A stretch of DNA of 64,000 nt, taken from assembly GCA_016930595.1 (NCBI GenBank), contig JAFGGJ010000027.1, positions 1 to 64,000 on the forward strand. Reading direction: 5' to 3'. The stretch is from Planctomycetota bacterium. GTDB lineage: Bacteria > Planctomycetota > SZUA-567 > JAFGGJ01. Position numbers and translations under genes: made by a program. How positions within the stretch are numbered: position 1 is the stretch's first letter; each line of letters begins with the position of its first letter. Of the stretch, positions 22,905 to 31,893 are shown piece by piece. The notes under the pieces are model-generated. The model saw only the letters and a list, made by a program, of their open reading frames with translations. It searched no databases and was not told the DNA's origin.

Positions 22905-23953
22905 AACAGAACATACTGAAACACATACATGAAATGGACGGGTACGTGCCCGGGGAGCAGCCGCAGACGGCGGACTACGTGAAGCTGAACACGAACGAGA
23001 ACCCCTACCCTCCATCGACCGCCGTTTACGAAGCGGTGGCCTGCGAACTCGAAAGACTGCGTCTCTACCCGCAGCCGATGTCAGACCCGCTGAGGGACGC
23101 GGCAGTGGAAGTGTACGGGTTCGAGCGCGAGTGGGTGCTGGCCGGGAACGGGTCGGACGACCTTTTGCGGATGTTTGCGCAGGTATTTCTTTCGGAGGGG
23201 CAGGCGGCCTGCGCGCCGGTGCCGACGTACACGCTGTACCGGACGCTGGCGGCGATGCAGAATTCGAGGGTAATCGAAGTGCCTTTCGAAGAGGGCTACC
23301 GGCTGCCGGTGGAAAGGCTGTGTACGAGCGGCGGAGCGCTGCTGTTCCTGGCGAACCCGAACAGCCCGACGGGGACGATGGCGGGGTCAGGGGAAGTGTC
23401 CGAACTGGCCGGGAGGTTCCCTGGCTACGTGCTGATCGACGAGGCGTACGCGGATTTCGCCGATGAGAACTGCCTGGAGCTGGTGCGGAGACATCCTAAC
23501 GTGGGGGTGCTGAGGACGTTCAGCAAGTCATACGCGCTGGCGGGGCTACGGGTCGGGCTGCTGTTCGCCCGGCCGGAGATGACGGCGGAAATAACGAAGG
23601 TGAAGGATTCGTACAACCTGGACCGGCTGGCGATCGCCGGTGCGGCGGCGGCCCTGCGGGACAGGGAGCATTTCGAAAGGATCCGCGCCCTGGTGCTTGG
23701 CACGAGGCGGAGACTGGCAGCAGCCCTGCAGGAACGGGGTTTCAGCGTGCTGCCGAGCCAGTCCAACTTCGTGATGGCGTCGCCGCCGGAGGGCCTTGGA
23801 GCGGGCGAAATGTACGGGAAACTGAAGGAGCGGCGCATCCTGGTCCGATACTTTGAACGGGAGCTGCCCGAGTACCTGCGGATAACAGTGGGGAAGGACA
23901 CGGAGATAGACGCGCTCCTGGCGGGGATCGATGAAATAACGGAAGGCGGCTGA
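22901..23953 (+). CDS. hisC: Histidinol-phosphate aminotransferase, 350 aa
   Basis: PLP enzyme that makes histidinol phosphate. Family marks are KLNTNENPYPPS at the N-terminus, GNGSDDLLR, NPNSPTGT, VLIDEAYADFA, and the lysine site TFSKSYALAGLRVG. The late arginine lies in YLRITVGKD. The ATG overlaps the hisD stop (ATGA). The hisB gene begins one base after its stop. Confidence 0.95.
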   Translation: MKQNILKHIHEMDGYVPGEQPQTADYVKLNTNENPYPPSTAVYEAVACELERLRLYPQPMSDPLRDAAVEVYGFEREWVLAGNGSDDLLRMFAQVFLSEGQAACAPVPTYTLYRTLAAMQNSRVIEVPFEEGYRLPVERLCTSGGALLFLANPNSPTGTMAGSGEVSELAGRFPGYVLIDEAYADFADENCLELVRRHPNVGVLRTFSKSYALAGLRVGLLFARPEMTAEITKVKDSYNLDRLAIAGAAAALRDREHFERIRALVLGTRRRLAAALQERGFSVLPSQSNFVMASPPEGLGAGEMYGKLKERRILVRYFERELPEYLRITVGKDTEIDALLAGIDEITEGG

Positions 23954-23954
23954 G

Positions 23955-24539
23955 ATGGCACGCAGCGCACAGAAGGAACGCACCAGCAAGGAAACCGGCG
24001 TGCGGGTGGCCCTGAATATCGACGAGGCCGGGGAGCCGCGGGTGTCCACGGGGATAGGGTTCTTCGACCACATGCTGACGCTGCTGGGTTTCCACTGGGG
24101 CGTGACGCTGGACGTGGACGCCAAGGGGGATACCGAGGTGGACGGGCACCACACCGTGGAAGACGTGGGCATAGTGCTGGGGGACGCACTGACGGAAGCC
24201 CTGGGCGACAAGAAAGGAATCAACCGGTACGGGTTCGCGTCAGTGCCGATGGACGAAGCGCTGGTGCGTGCCAGCGTCGATGTTTCGGGGCGGCCGCTGC
24301 TGGTCATGAACGAGGACGTGGTGCCGAAAGAGAAGGTGGGCGCATTCGATACGGAACTGGCGGCGGAATTCCTGAGGGCGTTCGCCAACCACGCGGGACT
24401 GACAGTCCACGTGGAAATCGTCCGTGGCGCCAACGCCCACCACGTGCTGGAAGCCGTGTTCAAGGCGGCGGCGAGAGCACTGAGGACCGCGACGGGCAAA
24501 GGCGCGGGCGGAGTGCCGTCCAGCAAGGGCAGGATCTGA
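23955..24539 (+). CDS. hisB: Imidazoleglycerol-phosphate dehydratase, 194 aa
   Basis: Mn-dependent dehydratase of histidine synthesis, single-domain form without the phosphatase half found in enterobacteria. Two metal-binding signatures are present: GIGFFDHMLTLLGFH with DGHHTVEDVGIVLG, and later the RGANAHHVLEAVFKA segment. The C-terminus PSSKGRI is the usual end. It is the last gene of the coaD-hisD-hisC-hisB operon. The other his genes are not in the window. Confidence 0.95.
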   Translation: MARSAQKERTSKETGVRVALNIDEAGEPRVSTGIGFFDHMLTLLGFHWGVTLDVDAKGDTEVDGHHTVEDVGIVLGDALTEALGDKKGINRYGFASVPMDEALVRASVDVSGRPLLVMNEDVVPKEKVGAFDTELAAEFLRAFANHAGLTVHVEIVRGANAHHVLEAVFKAAARALRTATGKGAGGVPSSKGRI

Positions 24540-24565
24540 GGGAGTACGGCTGCGGGGCGGCCGGC

Positions 24566-25120
24566 TCACCAGTAGATATGCCTGGTGAAGCGCCGCTTGT
24601 CAACCGCGGGCAGGGCGGCGAGGTCGGTGATGAGGAAGCGGTTTTCTTCGACATCGAGGAGGAGCTTTCCGTTGGCGCCGTATTCCTGCGCCCGATCGTA
24701 TTCCCAGCGCATGACGAACTGCTCGCGACCGCGCTGAGTGTCCACGTCGAAGAACAGAAGGCCGTTCCTGCACTCGACCTTGTGCACCCTGGATATGACC
24801 TGCTCGTGGTAGTGCCTGGCGAGGCTGGAGCGGACGAGGGCCTGTTCTTCGACAGGGAATTCCTCGAGGTACTGAATGATGCCGACTTCCGTGGTGCCGC
24901 CGCCGGGAGTATCGGTGAGGAGGGCGATGTAGGAATCGGGGAAACTGGCGGGGAAGAGGCGGATAGCGAAGACGCCCGAGACGGGCTCGGCGCCATTGAC
25001 GGCGCAGCAGAGCATTGAAAAGGCGCCTTCGTAGACGTGGGCGTTCTCCGGGGTAAGCCAGTCGATGCTCCCGTCGCAAAGGCCGGCGTCCGTCATTGCT
25101 ACATCATCAGCCATAATCAT
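24566..25120 (-). CDS. DUF1854 protein, 184 aa
   Basis: Small cytoplasmic protein of the DUF1854 family, which usually accompanies an ABC exporter. The domain is recognised by GIIQYLEEFPVEEQALVRSS, the EYDRAQEYGANGKLL-type stretch and RFLITDLAALPAVDKRRF. In some proteobacteria the pair lies near cyanophycin genes (from memory); none are present here. It starts one base after the stop of the ABC gene, so the two form an operon. Biochemical role unknown. Confidence 0.75.
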   Translation of the reverse strand: MIMADDVAMTDAGLCDGSIDWLTPENAHVYEGAFSMLCCAVNGAEPVSGVFAIRLFPASFPDSYIALLTDTPGGGTTEVGIIQYLEEFPVEEQALVRSSLARHYHEQVISRVHKVECRNGLLFFDVDTQRGREQFVMRWEYDRAQEYGANGKLLLDVEENRFLITDLAALPAVDKRRFTRHIYW

Positions 25121-25121
25121 G

Positions 25122-27368
25122 TCATTCCGTTCCTATACATGCGAGCTGGGACTGGATGTTCACCATGTTGGCATACACGCCGTGCCCTGCCAGCAGTTCC
25201 CGGTGAGTGCCGCGTTCAATGATGGAGCCGCTGTCCATAACGAGGATACGGTCGGCGTTCTTGAGGGTGGTCAGGCGGTGGGCGATGGCTATGGTGGTGC
25301 GGTTTCTGCTGATGCGGGCGAGGGCTTTCTGTATCTCGAACTCGGCCTCGGTATCCACCGACGAAGTGGCTTCGTCGAGGACGAGGATCTGCGGCTGCCT
25401 TGCGATGGCCCTGGCGATGGTAACGCGCTGTCTTTCGCCGCCGGAAAGGCCTGCGCCCATTTCGCCGAGCTTGGTATCGTAGGCGCCCGGGAGCTTGGAA
25501 ATGAAGCCGTGGGCATTGGCCGCCTTGGCGGCGCCTATCACGGCCACCGGATCCGCCTCGGTACAACCGTAGGCGATATTGTCCCTGATGGAAGCGCGAA
25601 AGAGGAACGGGTCCTGCAGGACGAGAGCGACGCGCCTGCGGAGTTCCTGGCGGGAGAGGTCCCTGACGTTGACGCCGTCCACGAGGACTTCGCCCTCCTG
25701 GGGGTCGTAGAACCTGCAGACCAGGTTCACAAGGGTGGTCTTGCCGGAACCGCTTCTGCCGACAAGGCCGACAAACTGTCCCGGCTCAATGCGGAAACTG
25801 ACGTCGTGTATAACCGGCGTATGGGGCTCGTAGCCGAAGGTGACGTTGCGGAATTCTATTGCGCCCTGGACATCGGGTGCCGCAGCCGGCCGAGGACTTT
25901 CATGCAGCATCGAATCACTGTCGAGGACTTCGAAGACGCGGCGTCCCGCCGAGACAAAACCGGTCATCCAGTTCGAGAACATGCTCAAGGCATGTACGGG
26001 CCCGTAGAACATGCCCACGTAGCTGAAGAAGGCCATGAGCGTACCGAGGGAAATTCTGGAATCGAGTACAAGCCTGCCGCCGTAGTACCAGATGATGAGG
26101 CCGCCGAGGCCGAAGACAAAAACCATGATATGGCTGAAAGTGATGGAACTGCTCTGCAGTGCGAAGCGAGCGCTCTTCATTTTTGCGGCGGTCTCGCCGA
26201 AACGCGTTCTTTCGCGCGATTCCTGTCCGAAGACTTTAACCATGCGAATTCCGGACAGTACGCCGGAGAGATGCTGAGCCATCTTGGACTGGGTCTCCCA
26301 GACGGGATAGTACTTTGGATAGACGTGTTTCCAGAAGAGGGTGGTGCCGACGATGACGAGGGGGATGGGGACCATGACCATGAGTGCGAGCTGCCAGTTC
26401 ATGTAGAAGAGCATGATGCCGATACCCAGCACCATCATGACGTTGAGGAGGAAGCCGCCGGCGACCTGGTCCACAAAGGCATGGAAGTATTCCACGTCCC
26501 ACAGGACACGGCTCATCAGGCCGCCCGCCGGATGGCGGTCGAAATACTTGACGTTCAGGTCGAGAAGTTTCTCGTGAAGTTTCTCGCGCAGTTCCTTGCC
26601 GATGCGCGCTCCGACGGCGCTGCTTATCCAGCCTACGACGACGTTTATGGCCATGACCATCACGGCGACGGCGAGGAGGCCGAGGACGAAAAGCAGGAGC
26701 CATTCCACGTTGGAGCGCGGCTCAAGGACCCTGTCGACAAGCACCTTGACGAGGTAGGGAGGGATCATGCTGAGCGCGACCCGCAGGCAGAGCATGAGGA
26801 AGACGATAAGGCTGAACTTCCAGTAAGGCTTCATGAGGCCGATAGACCTGGCGGTTATGCCGCTGCCGCCTTTGCAGCGCGGGCAGCTTTCATCGCCGCC
26901 GGCGAGGGGAAGGCCGCAGGAACTGCAGCGCCTGGAGTCCGCGCCGCCGGGCGCATCGACGAGCGGCTTGCCCTCCACCAGTTGTTCGACGTGAGAGCGC
27001 AGCCTGCTGAAAGTATCTCTCAGGGCGTTGCTGAAATGCGCGACATCGACGTAGGTGCCGTCGATTTCCAGCTGGAGAAAAGCGCTGCCGACGGCCTGGA
27101 ACAAGCGGATCTTGCGTATCTGGTCCATACCGAAGGGGCCGCGCAGGGGCGGGCCGCCGGCTCCGGCCGCAAGCGTGACCACGCCTGCGGCGGTCACCAG
27201 CACCCAGTTGTCATGGTCCCCGTCATCCAGGCCGATATCGCTGCACGCGCTGAAAATACAGTCTTCATCTTTGAGTCCCATTGCCACGGCCTGTTCACGG
27301 ACGGGACCGGGGATAGCGTTGACGACGAAAGCCGGCACGTTCGCATGCACATCACCGTTGTGTGCCAT
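25122..27368 (-). CDS. ABC exporter (membrane plus ATPase) with N-terminal extension and zinc ribbon, 748 aa
   Basis: Half-size exporter fused in one chain. Residues 1-155 are an extra cytoplasmic domain. Residues about 157-175 hold a zinc ribbon with two CxxC pairs (CSSCGLPLAGGDESCPRC). Six membrane helices follow, about 185-470. The ATPase has Walker A GRSGSGKTT, signature LSGGERQ, Walker B ILVLDEATSS and an AIAHRLTT switch. It would work as a homodimer. Standard exporters are about 580 residues; the extra 170 make up the N-terminus. AAAGG precedes the ATG at 27368. The DUF1854 gene follows directly. Substrate unknown. Confidence 0.85.
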   Translation of the reverse strand: MAHNGDVHANVPAFVVNAIPGPVREQAVAMGLKDEDCIFSACSDIGLDDGDHDNWVLVTAAGVVTLAAGAGGPPLRGPFGMDQIRKIRLFQAVGSAFLQLEIDGTYVDVAHFSNALRDTFSRLRSHVEQLVEGKPLVDAPGGADSRRCSSCGLPLAGGDESCPRCKGGSGITARSIGLMKPYWKFSLIVFLMLCLRVALSMIPPYLVKVLVDRVLEPRSNVEWLLLFVLGLLAVAVMVMAINVVVGWISSAVGARIGKELREKLHEKLLDLNVKYFDRHPAGGLMSRVLWDVEYFHAFVDQVAGGFLLNVMMVLGIGIMLFYMNWQLALMVMVPIPLVIVGTTLFWKHVYPKYYPVWETQSKMAQHLSGVLSGIRMVKVFGQESRERTRFGETAAKMKSARFALQSSSITFSHIMVFVFGLGGLIIWYYGGRLVLDSRISLGTLMAFFSYVGMFYGPVHALSMFSNWMTGFVSAGRRVFEVLDSDSMLHESPRPAAAPDVQGAIEFRNVTFGYEPHTPVIHDVSFRIEPGQFVGLVGRSGSGKTTLVNLVCRFYDPQEGEVLVDGVNVRDLSRQELRRRVALVLQDPFLFRASIRDNIAYGCTEADPVAVIGAAKAANAHGFISKLPGAYDTKLGEMGAGLSGGERQRVTIARAIARQPQILVLDEATSSVDTEAEFEIQKALARISRNRTTIAIAHRLTTLKNADRILVMDSGSIIERGTHRELLAGHGVYANMVNIQSQLACIGTE

Positions 27369-27707
27369 TACACGAACCTTTCAAGACAATCGATGTGTAA
27401 AAGAGGGAAAAACAAAGGGAAGAAAGATACTCTGCTTCCGGTCACCGGCTGCGGGACGGACTACCCCGCGGCGGCAGTCAGAGGTCTCCGCTTCACGGCG
27501 GAGCAGGCAGAAAACTACAAGCTGCACAAACGCGCAGGCTGTTCAGGAACGGGATGCCACACCAGGCACCACCACGCATCGGGAAAGCCGGCGAGGCATC
27601 CGCAGCGGCCGGCTCGTCAACGAACCGGCATGCGCTCCGCACGCTCCATCGGTCGCCCGCACGCCCCACAGTCATCTCAAACTCCCTCCACAAGCGGGAA
27701 CTGCTCG

Positions 27708-27738
27708 CCTGACGGGCGGGAAGATATCCCGCCTCAGG
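27708..27738. repeat. Long hairpin CCTGA..GGCGGGA/TCCCGCC..TCAGG
   Basis: The core GGCGGGA-AGATA-TCCCGCC is perfect, and CCTGA/TCAGG extend the stem around a small mismatch. No T run follows on either strand, so a classical terminator is unlikely. It could be an RNA structure or a recombination remnant. Confidence 0.45.
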
Positions 27739-27867
27739 GTTAAGTCAACAGATTTGTGCGAATTTAATCGACAGTTTTTTAAAAAATATTAAGATAACGT
27801 ATCCATATGCACATCAAGACGTTGAGGCCACAAACGCCACCCGGAAGATATAAGTCCTTGCGCCGGG

Positions 27868-27897
27868 GCACATTGTGCAATTTTCTGCACCGTGCAG
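27868..27897. promoter_or_regulatory. Two dyads with shared core: GCACattGTGC and CTGCACcGTGCAG
   Basis: The first dyad is at 27868-27878 and the second at 27885-27897. They share the half-site GCAC/GTGC and their centres are 18 bases apart. The arrangement resembles tandem operator sites for a dimeric regulator upstream of the lipoprotein gene. The regulator is unknown. Confidence 0.35.
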
Positions 27898-28056
27898 CAA
27901 ACGGCCGTGGACGAGGCATCCGGTTTTCCGCAGAAGACCGCCCTGCAACGGAACGATGCGGTGCAGACAGAGGGTAAAACAGGTTCCGGGCCACGCCTTG
28001 CAAAAAGCAGGCGGATAATGTACCATCGGGAAATCCCGTCGATGAAAGGGAAGAAC

Positions 28057-30264
28057 ATGCGAATATGGTGGCTGACCGCAGCGGTTTTTGCGTCAGCGGT
28101 CGCAGGATGCGCGCAACCGTCAGGCACAGCCGGCGCCGAAATCCCGGAGGCGACACGAATGGAAATACCCGACACTCCCGTCGTCATCAGAAACGTACGT
28201 TTAACGAATGACCGTACCATTGACTGCACGTCCCTGGACGGAATCATCCGTGGGGCAATCCGGCCGGACATGACGGACAAACAGAAAGCGCACGCCTTGT
28301 GGGACTTCCTGAGACTCAGGACGTTCCACAAGAGCCCCGGGGTTCCATCGCCGGAAATGGCCAATCCCGTCACTATTCTCAACCACCACGGGCAGATGCA
28401 GTGCGGGGTATGCAACACGATGCTGTGCGGACTGATGCGGCACGCCGGCATACCCGCCGCGCGTGGTGGAGCCATCGGCCATTCCATAATGGAAGCGTTC
28501 TACGACGGCGCATGGCACATGTACGATTCGGACATGCACGACTACTACATCAAGGAAGACGGGACGGTCGCGTCCATATACGAAATCGCCAACATCCCCG
28601 GGCTGCGCTTCGGTCCTGAGAACAAGTCGTACCCGTGGTACAACGGGCACGACTGGCTGTATTCGCTGGCTGGGACGTACGCGCCGGGAGGGCATGGGGA
28701 TTTCAAGAACCCGCGCCCCGCGGACGAGGAATACGTCAACCGTTATTCAAAGAACCCCGGCTGGAAGTGGAAGTACGACCTCGAACTGCGTCCCGGCACG
28801 GAAATCACCTGGTCGTGGTTTCCCGATCCCGACGTGGGATACGCCCGCATAAACTACGTGCCCGACGAGATGAAGGAGCGCGCAGCGAAAGACCTGCCGT
28901 GGCCGGACGCCATGCGTGGAGGGCTGCCGTGGGCGCCGCTTCAATCGGTGGCGGGTTTCGGAGCTAACGGGAGGCTGACGCTGGACCTGGGTCCTTACAC
29001 GTTCGTCCACCTGGCGGAAAACGCGCGGAACGTCATGCCGGTCGAGAAGGGGATAAGGCTGAAGGATCCGGGAGCGCCCGGTGCGTTCGACGTGAACATG
29101 AAGATGCCGTACTACTTCGCCGACGGTTGGATAGAGGGGGCGCTGCCTGCGGGCGGGCTGACCATCGAGTGGTCTTCCGGCAACGGGGAGCGCGTGAAGA
29201 TCTGGCCGAAGGGGGATGCGGTCCCCGGGAAGCGGCTGCGCATGTACAGGGAGATCGCCCTGAAGTTCGAAGGCACGCTGCACTTCACGATGGCGCCGGG
29301 GACCGAACTGGACGGGCTGCGCATCGTGGGGGTATTCCATCACAACCACACGGTGCTCCCCGCCCTGCTGAAGGGCCGGAATCTTGTGAAAGTAAACCTT
29401 GACTACGCCGGCGTTCCGGAAAGTGACCGCCAAGAGAATCCGGTTTCCGTCGCGTACGTGTACGACCAGAGGACCGACGACGGCAACATAGTGCGCCGCA
29501 CGGTCCGGCACGAAGCGCCGGCATCGCGAGGCTCGTCGCCGGATAACGCCCTTATCGAAATAGACACCGGAGAAAAGCACTGGCCGCTGATGCGCGAAAT
29601 ACGCATCGACTGCAAGCCCCGGGCACTCGGCGGCCGGGAGCCGGCATACAAGCCCCTGGCGCTGGAGTCCTGGGCTGACTGGGGCGCCTACCCGTGGTCG
29701 ACGGCGTACCACGGGATGAATTACTACAACGACTTCGAACGCGGCGACAAGGACGGGTGGCGCGGAAAACTGGTCACGTCGCCGACGTACGACGGGTCAG
29801 ATTTCGCTCTCGACAACGACATCATCAGGCAGGACGGCAGCAGCGAGTTCAAGATAATACGGAACATCGGGGTGAACAACCACAACAGCCGCCTGAGATT
29901 TGCGTGCTACGTGAGGAACGTGGAGTCGGTGCGCTTCTATACGCAGGACCGTTCGCTGGAGGAATTCGCCGACCGGGAAAAACAGGCCTGGTACGAATAC
30001 ACGTGGACGGGGCTGAAACAGGGCGAATGGAACGTGCTCGAATGCGGCCTGGACGACCTCACCTGCCCCAAGTACCCCGGCAGGCCGTTTCCCGAGCGCG
30101 GCAGGCTGGGAGGATTCTACTTCCAGGCGAAGAAGAAGGAAGGCGCGGCGGATACGGCGGTGAAGTTCGTGATGGACAATTTCGCCTGCTGGGACGAAGG
30201 AGTCACGGAGGAAGATCCCTGGCCCCGGATGAAAGGGCCGCGGGCGGGGATTACTCCAGAATAA
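28057..30264 (+). CDS. Large transglutaminase-like lipoprotein, 735 aa
   Basis: Envelope lipoprotein with a lipobox ending at Cys18 (FASAVAGC). Residues about 60-170 form a transglutaminase-like core: Cys119 in GVCNTMLCGLMRHAGIP, His142 in AIGHSIMEAFYDG and Asp157 in HMYDSDMHDYY form the expected triad. The remaining 550 residues are beta-rich, with a final module (YNDFERGDKDGW, then VKFVMDNFACWD) resembling a carbohydrate-binding sandwich. The start at 28057 follows AAAGGG; an upstream ATG at 28042 is possible. Role may be peptide or glycan cross-link processing. The 3' end overlaps the FHA gene by 14 bases. Confidence 0.7.
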   Translation: MRIWWLTAAVFASAVAGCAQPSGTAGAEIPEATRMEIPDTPVVIRNVRLTNDRTIDCTSLDGIIRGAIRPDMTDKQKAHALWDFLRLRTFHKSPGVPSPEMANPVTILNHHGQMQCGVCNTMLCGLMRHAGIPAARGGAIGHSIMEAFYDGAWHMYDSDMHDYYIKEDGTVASIYEIANIPGLRFGPENKSYPWYNGHDWLYSLAGTYAPGGHGDFKNPRPADEEYVNRYSKNPGWKWKYDLELRPGTEITWSWFPDPDVGYARINYVPDEMKERAAKDLPWPDAMRGGLPWAPLQSVAGFGANGRLTLDLGPYTFVHLAENARNVMPVEKGIRLKDPGAPGAFDVNMKMPYYFADGWIEGALPAGGLTIEWSSGNGERVKIWPKGDAVPGKRLRMYREIALKFEGTLHFTMAPGTELDGLRIVGVFHHNHTVLPALLKGRNLVKVNLDYAGVPESDRQENPVSVAYVYDQRTDDGNIVRRTVRHEAPASRGSSPDNALIEIDTGEKHWPLMREIRIDCKPRALGGREPAYKPLALESWADWGAYPWSTAYHGMNYYNDFERGDKDGWRGKLVTSPTYDGSDFALDNDIIRQDGSSEFKIIRNIGVNNHNSRLRFACYVRNVESVRFYTQDRSLEEFADREKQAWYEYTWTGLKQGEWNVLECGLDDLTCPKYPGRPFPERGRLGGFYFQAKKKEGAADTAVKFVMDNFACWDEGVTEEDPWPRMKGPRAGITPE

Positions 30265-30781
30265 ACGAATTTTTGCACTTGGGGCAGCCGACCCTGGCGC
30301 CGGCCGGCCTGCTGCCGACGTGGATCCTGGCGCCGCAGTCGGGGCATTGAGCGTAGCCCTGAGGCAGCCTGGGTTTTGTTTTCACGCCCTTCAGCAGGTT
30401 GCGAGCGGCCCCGGTAATGCCTTTGGTGATTCCCGACAGTGCGCCGCGCAGCCCGCGTCGGGATTTCTTTTTTTCGGCCAGGACGGTAATGACCGTGTGC
30501 CCCGCCTGTATGGCATCGTTGGGACGCAGCCTGTAAGGGAGGTGTCCGATGTTTTTCTTGTTGACGAAAGTCCCGTTGGAAGACTTGAGATCCTGTGCGA
30601 CAAGGCCCTGGTCGGTAACGTCAATACGCAGGTGGGCGTTGGACAAGCCGGCGTCTTCCGGCACGGAAACAACGTTTGCGGGGGCGCGCCCGACGGAGAC
30701 GCTCTTACCCTGGACCTTGTGAATGAAGGGGTCCCTGCCCGGCGTTTGAATCTTCAGTGAAAACAGACTCACTTCCGTCAT
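30251..30781 (-). CDS. FHA-domain protein with C-terminal zinc ribbon, 176 aa
   Basis: Phosphothreonine-binding adaptor. Residues about 25-95 are an FHA domain with the hallmarks [18 protein letters not shown] and SSNGTFVN. A basic linker ([10 protein letters not shown]) follows. The C-terminus has a zinc ribbon with CPDCG and CPKCK. The start codon overlaps the kinase stop by four bases (ATGA), with GGAGG inside the kinase end, so the two are translated together. It probably binds phosphorylated kinase or its targets. Confidence 0.85.
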   Translation of the reverse strand: MTEVSLFSLKIQTPGRDPFIHKVQGKSVSVGRAPANVVSVPEDAGLSNAHLRIDVTDQGLVAQDLKSSNGTFVNKKNIGHLPYRLRPNDAIQAGHTVITVLAEKKKSRRGLRGALSGITKGITGAARNLLKGVKTKPRLPQGYAQCPDCGARIHVGSRPAGARVGCPKCKNSFILE

Positions 30782-31707
30782 TCCTCCAGGAGCTCACTCA
30801 TGTAATCGGACAAAGCCGGCGGAGACCCGGCCAGGAAGCGGCTGATCAGTTCCTGGAGAGCGTCAAGGAACTGGAAGGCGTCCGCGTAACGTTCATCGAG
30901 GCGGCGAGCGAGGCCTGTCAGGACGATAGTGGAAAGCCTGGGGGGGATATCCGGCACGAGGTCAGCGGGCGCAGGGACGGGGGCGTAGCGGACGTTTTCC
31001 ATGGTGCGCTCTATGTCCTCGTTGTAAAAAGGGTGGTGGAGTGTGATCATCTCGTACAGGACGAGGGCCACGGCGAAGATATCGCCGGCCGGAGAAGACA
31101 CGCCGTCTTCGATACGTTCCGGGGAAAGGTATTCCGGCTTGCCCATGTACCTGCCCGGGGAAGCCGCGCTTTCCTCGGCCGCCCTGGCGATCCCGAAGTC
31201 GCCGAGCTTGACACCGCCCTCAAAGGACAGCATGACATTACGTGGCGAGACGTCGCTGTGCACAATGGAGGTGCGGCTGCCGTTGGGGAGTATGACGTCG
31301 TTGGCGTGAGCCAAAGCCTTCAGGATACCGGTCACGATCCTTACGGCGACTTCAGGAGGAACGGGCTTTCTGAGCAGCCTGTGGCGCACGATGAAGGCTT
31401 CGAGGTCCATTCCTTCGACGAACTCCATAAGCAGGTAATAGCGGATGCCGGTGCGGCCGAAATGGTAGACCTGAATGATGTTGGGATGGTTGAGAAGCGC
31501 CGCCAGCCTTGCTTCGGCAACGAAGAGGCGTATGAAGTCAGGGCGTGTGGAATACTCTTCCTTGATGAGTTTCAGGGCGACGGGACGAGCAAAGCCTTCC
31601 ACGCCGTGCATCTCGGCTTCGTACACTTCACCCATGCCGCCCTTGCCTATGAGCCGGCGGGGGATAATGCGAAAGGCGTCTTCGAAAGACTCGTTGCTCC
31701 GGTCCAT
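30778..31707 (-). CDS. Hanks-type serine/threonine protein kinase, 309 aa
   Basis: Soluble Ser/Thr kinase with a complete catalytic core: glycine loop GKGGMGEV (21-28), Lys46, catalytic loop HSDVSPRN (150-157, Ser where HRD has Arg), DFG at 170-172, and SPERIEDG as the APE-like motif. No membrane anchor or PASTA domain follows, unlike PknB. The start at 31707 is chosen for GAGGAG and because a TACAAT promoter box overlaps the in-frame upstream start. It is co-transcribed with the FHA gene and divergent from secA. HSD instead of HRD suggests weaker activation-loop control. Confidence 0.9.
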   Translation of the reverse strand: MDRSNESFEDAFRIIPRRLIGKGGMGEVYEAEMHGVEGFARPVALKLIKEEYSTRPDFIRLFVAEARLAALLNHPNIIQVYHFGRTGIRYYLLMEFVEGMDLEAFIVRHRLLRKPVPPEVAVRIVTGILKALAHANDVILPNGSRTSIVHSDVSPRNVMLSFEGGVKLGDFGIARAAEESAASPGRYMGKPEYLSPERIEDGVSSPAGDIFAVALVLYEMITLHHPFYNEDIERTMENVRYAPVPAPADLVPDIPPRLSTIVLTGLARRLDERYADAFQFLDALQELISRFLAGSPPALSDYMSELLEE

Positions 31708-31728
31708 CAGCCAGGGCTCCTCTACCAG

Positions 31729-31756
31729 ATTGTACTGCAACCCACCACCATGGCAA
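31729..31756 (-). promoter_or_regulatory. Promoter of the kinase/FHA operon
   Basis: On the minus strand TTGCCA (31751-31756) and TACAAT (31729-31734) are 16 bases apart. The ATG at 31707 lies 21 bases downstream with GAGGAG between. Confidence 0.55.
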
Positions 31757-31893
31757 GAGGTTATCAGACAGGAGAGGGCACGATATTCATGGTCTGGGGG
31801 GCGTGCGGGGTTGGTGTGGCTTTCCTGGGAACGGGTGGTACAATAGTGGTCGCGCAGGAAGATACTCGTGTACCGGGTCCGGAGACCGACTCA

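Larger units (their letters stand above)
27369..28056. other. 688-bp intergenic region with inverted repeats and an AT-rich tract
   Basis: No supported gene. The left half is GC-rich with a small hairpin (CTCCGC/GCGGAG, about 27489-27506). The middle has a long hairpin (27708-27738). 27740-27800 is AT-rich (TTTTTTAAAAAATATT), unlike its surroundings, and may hold promoter elements. Two dyads follow at 27868-27897, about 160 bases before the lipoprotein gene. Confidence 0.4.

Noticed and set aside
25065-27743. Very long plus-strand open frame of about 890 codons
   Set aside because: It lies opposite the ABC exporter and DUF1854 genes, has no domain pattern, and arises from high GC content.
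30757-31893. N-terminal extension of SecA by about 380 codons
   Set aside because: It covers the kinase gene on the other strand and has no SecA-like sequence; SecA has its normal start at 31894.
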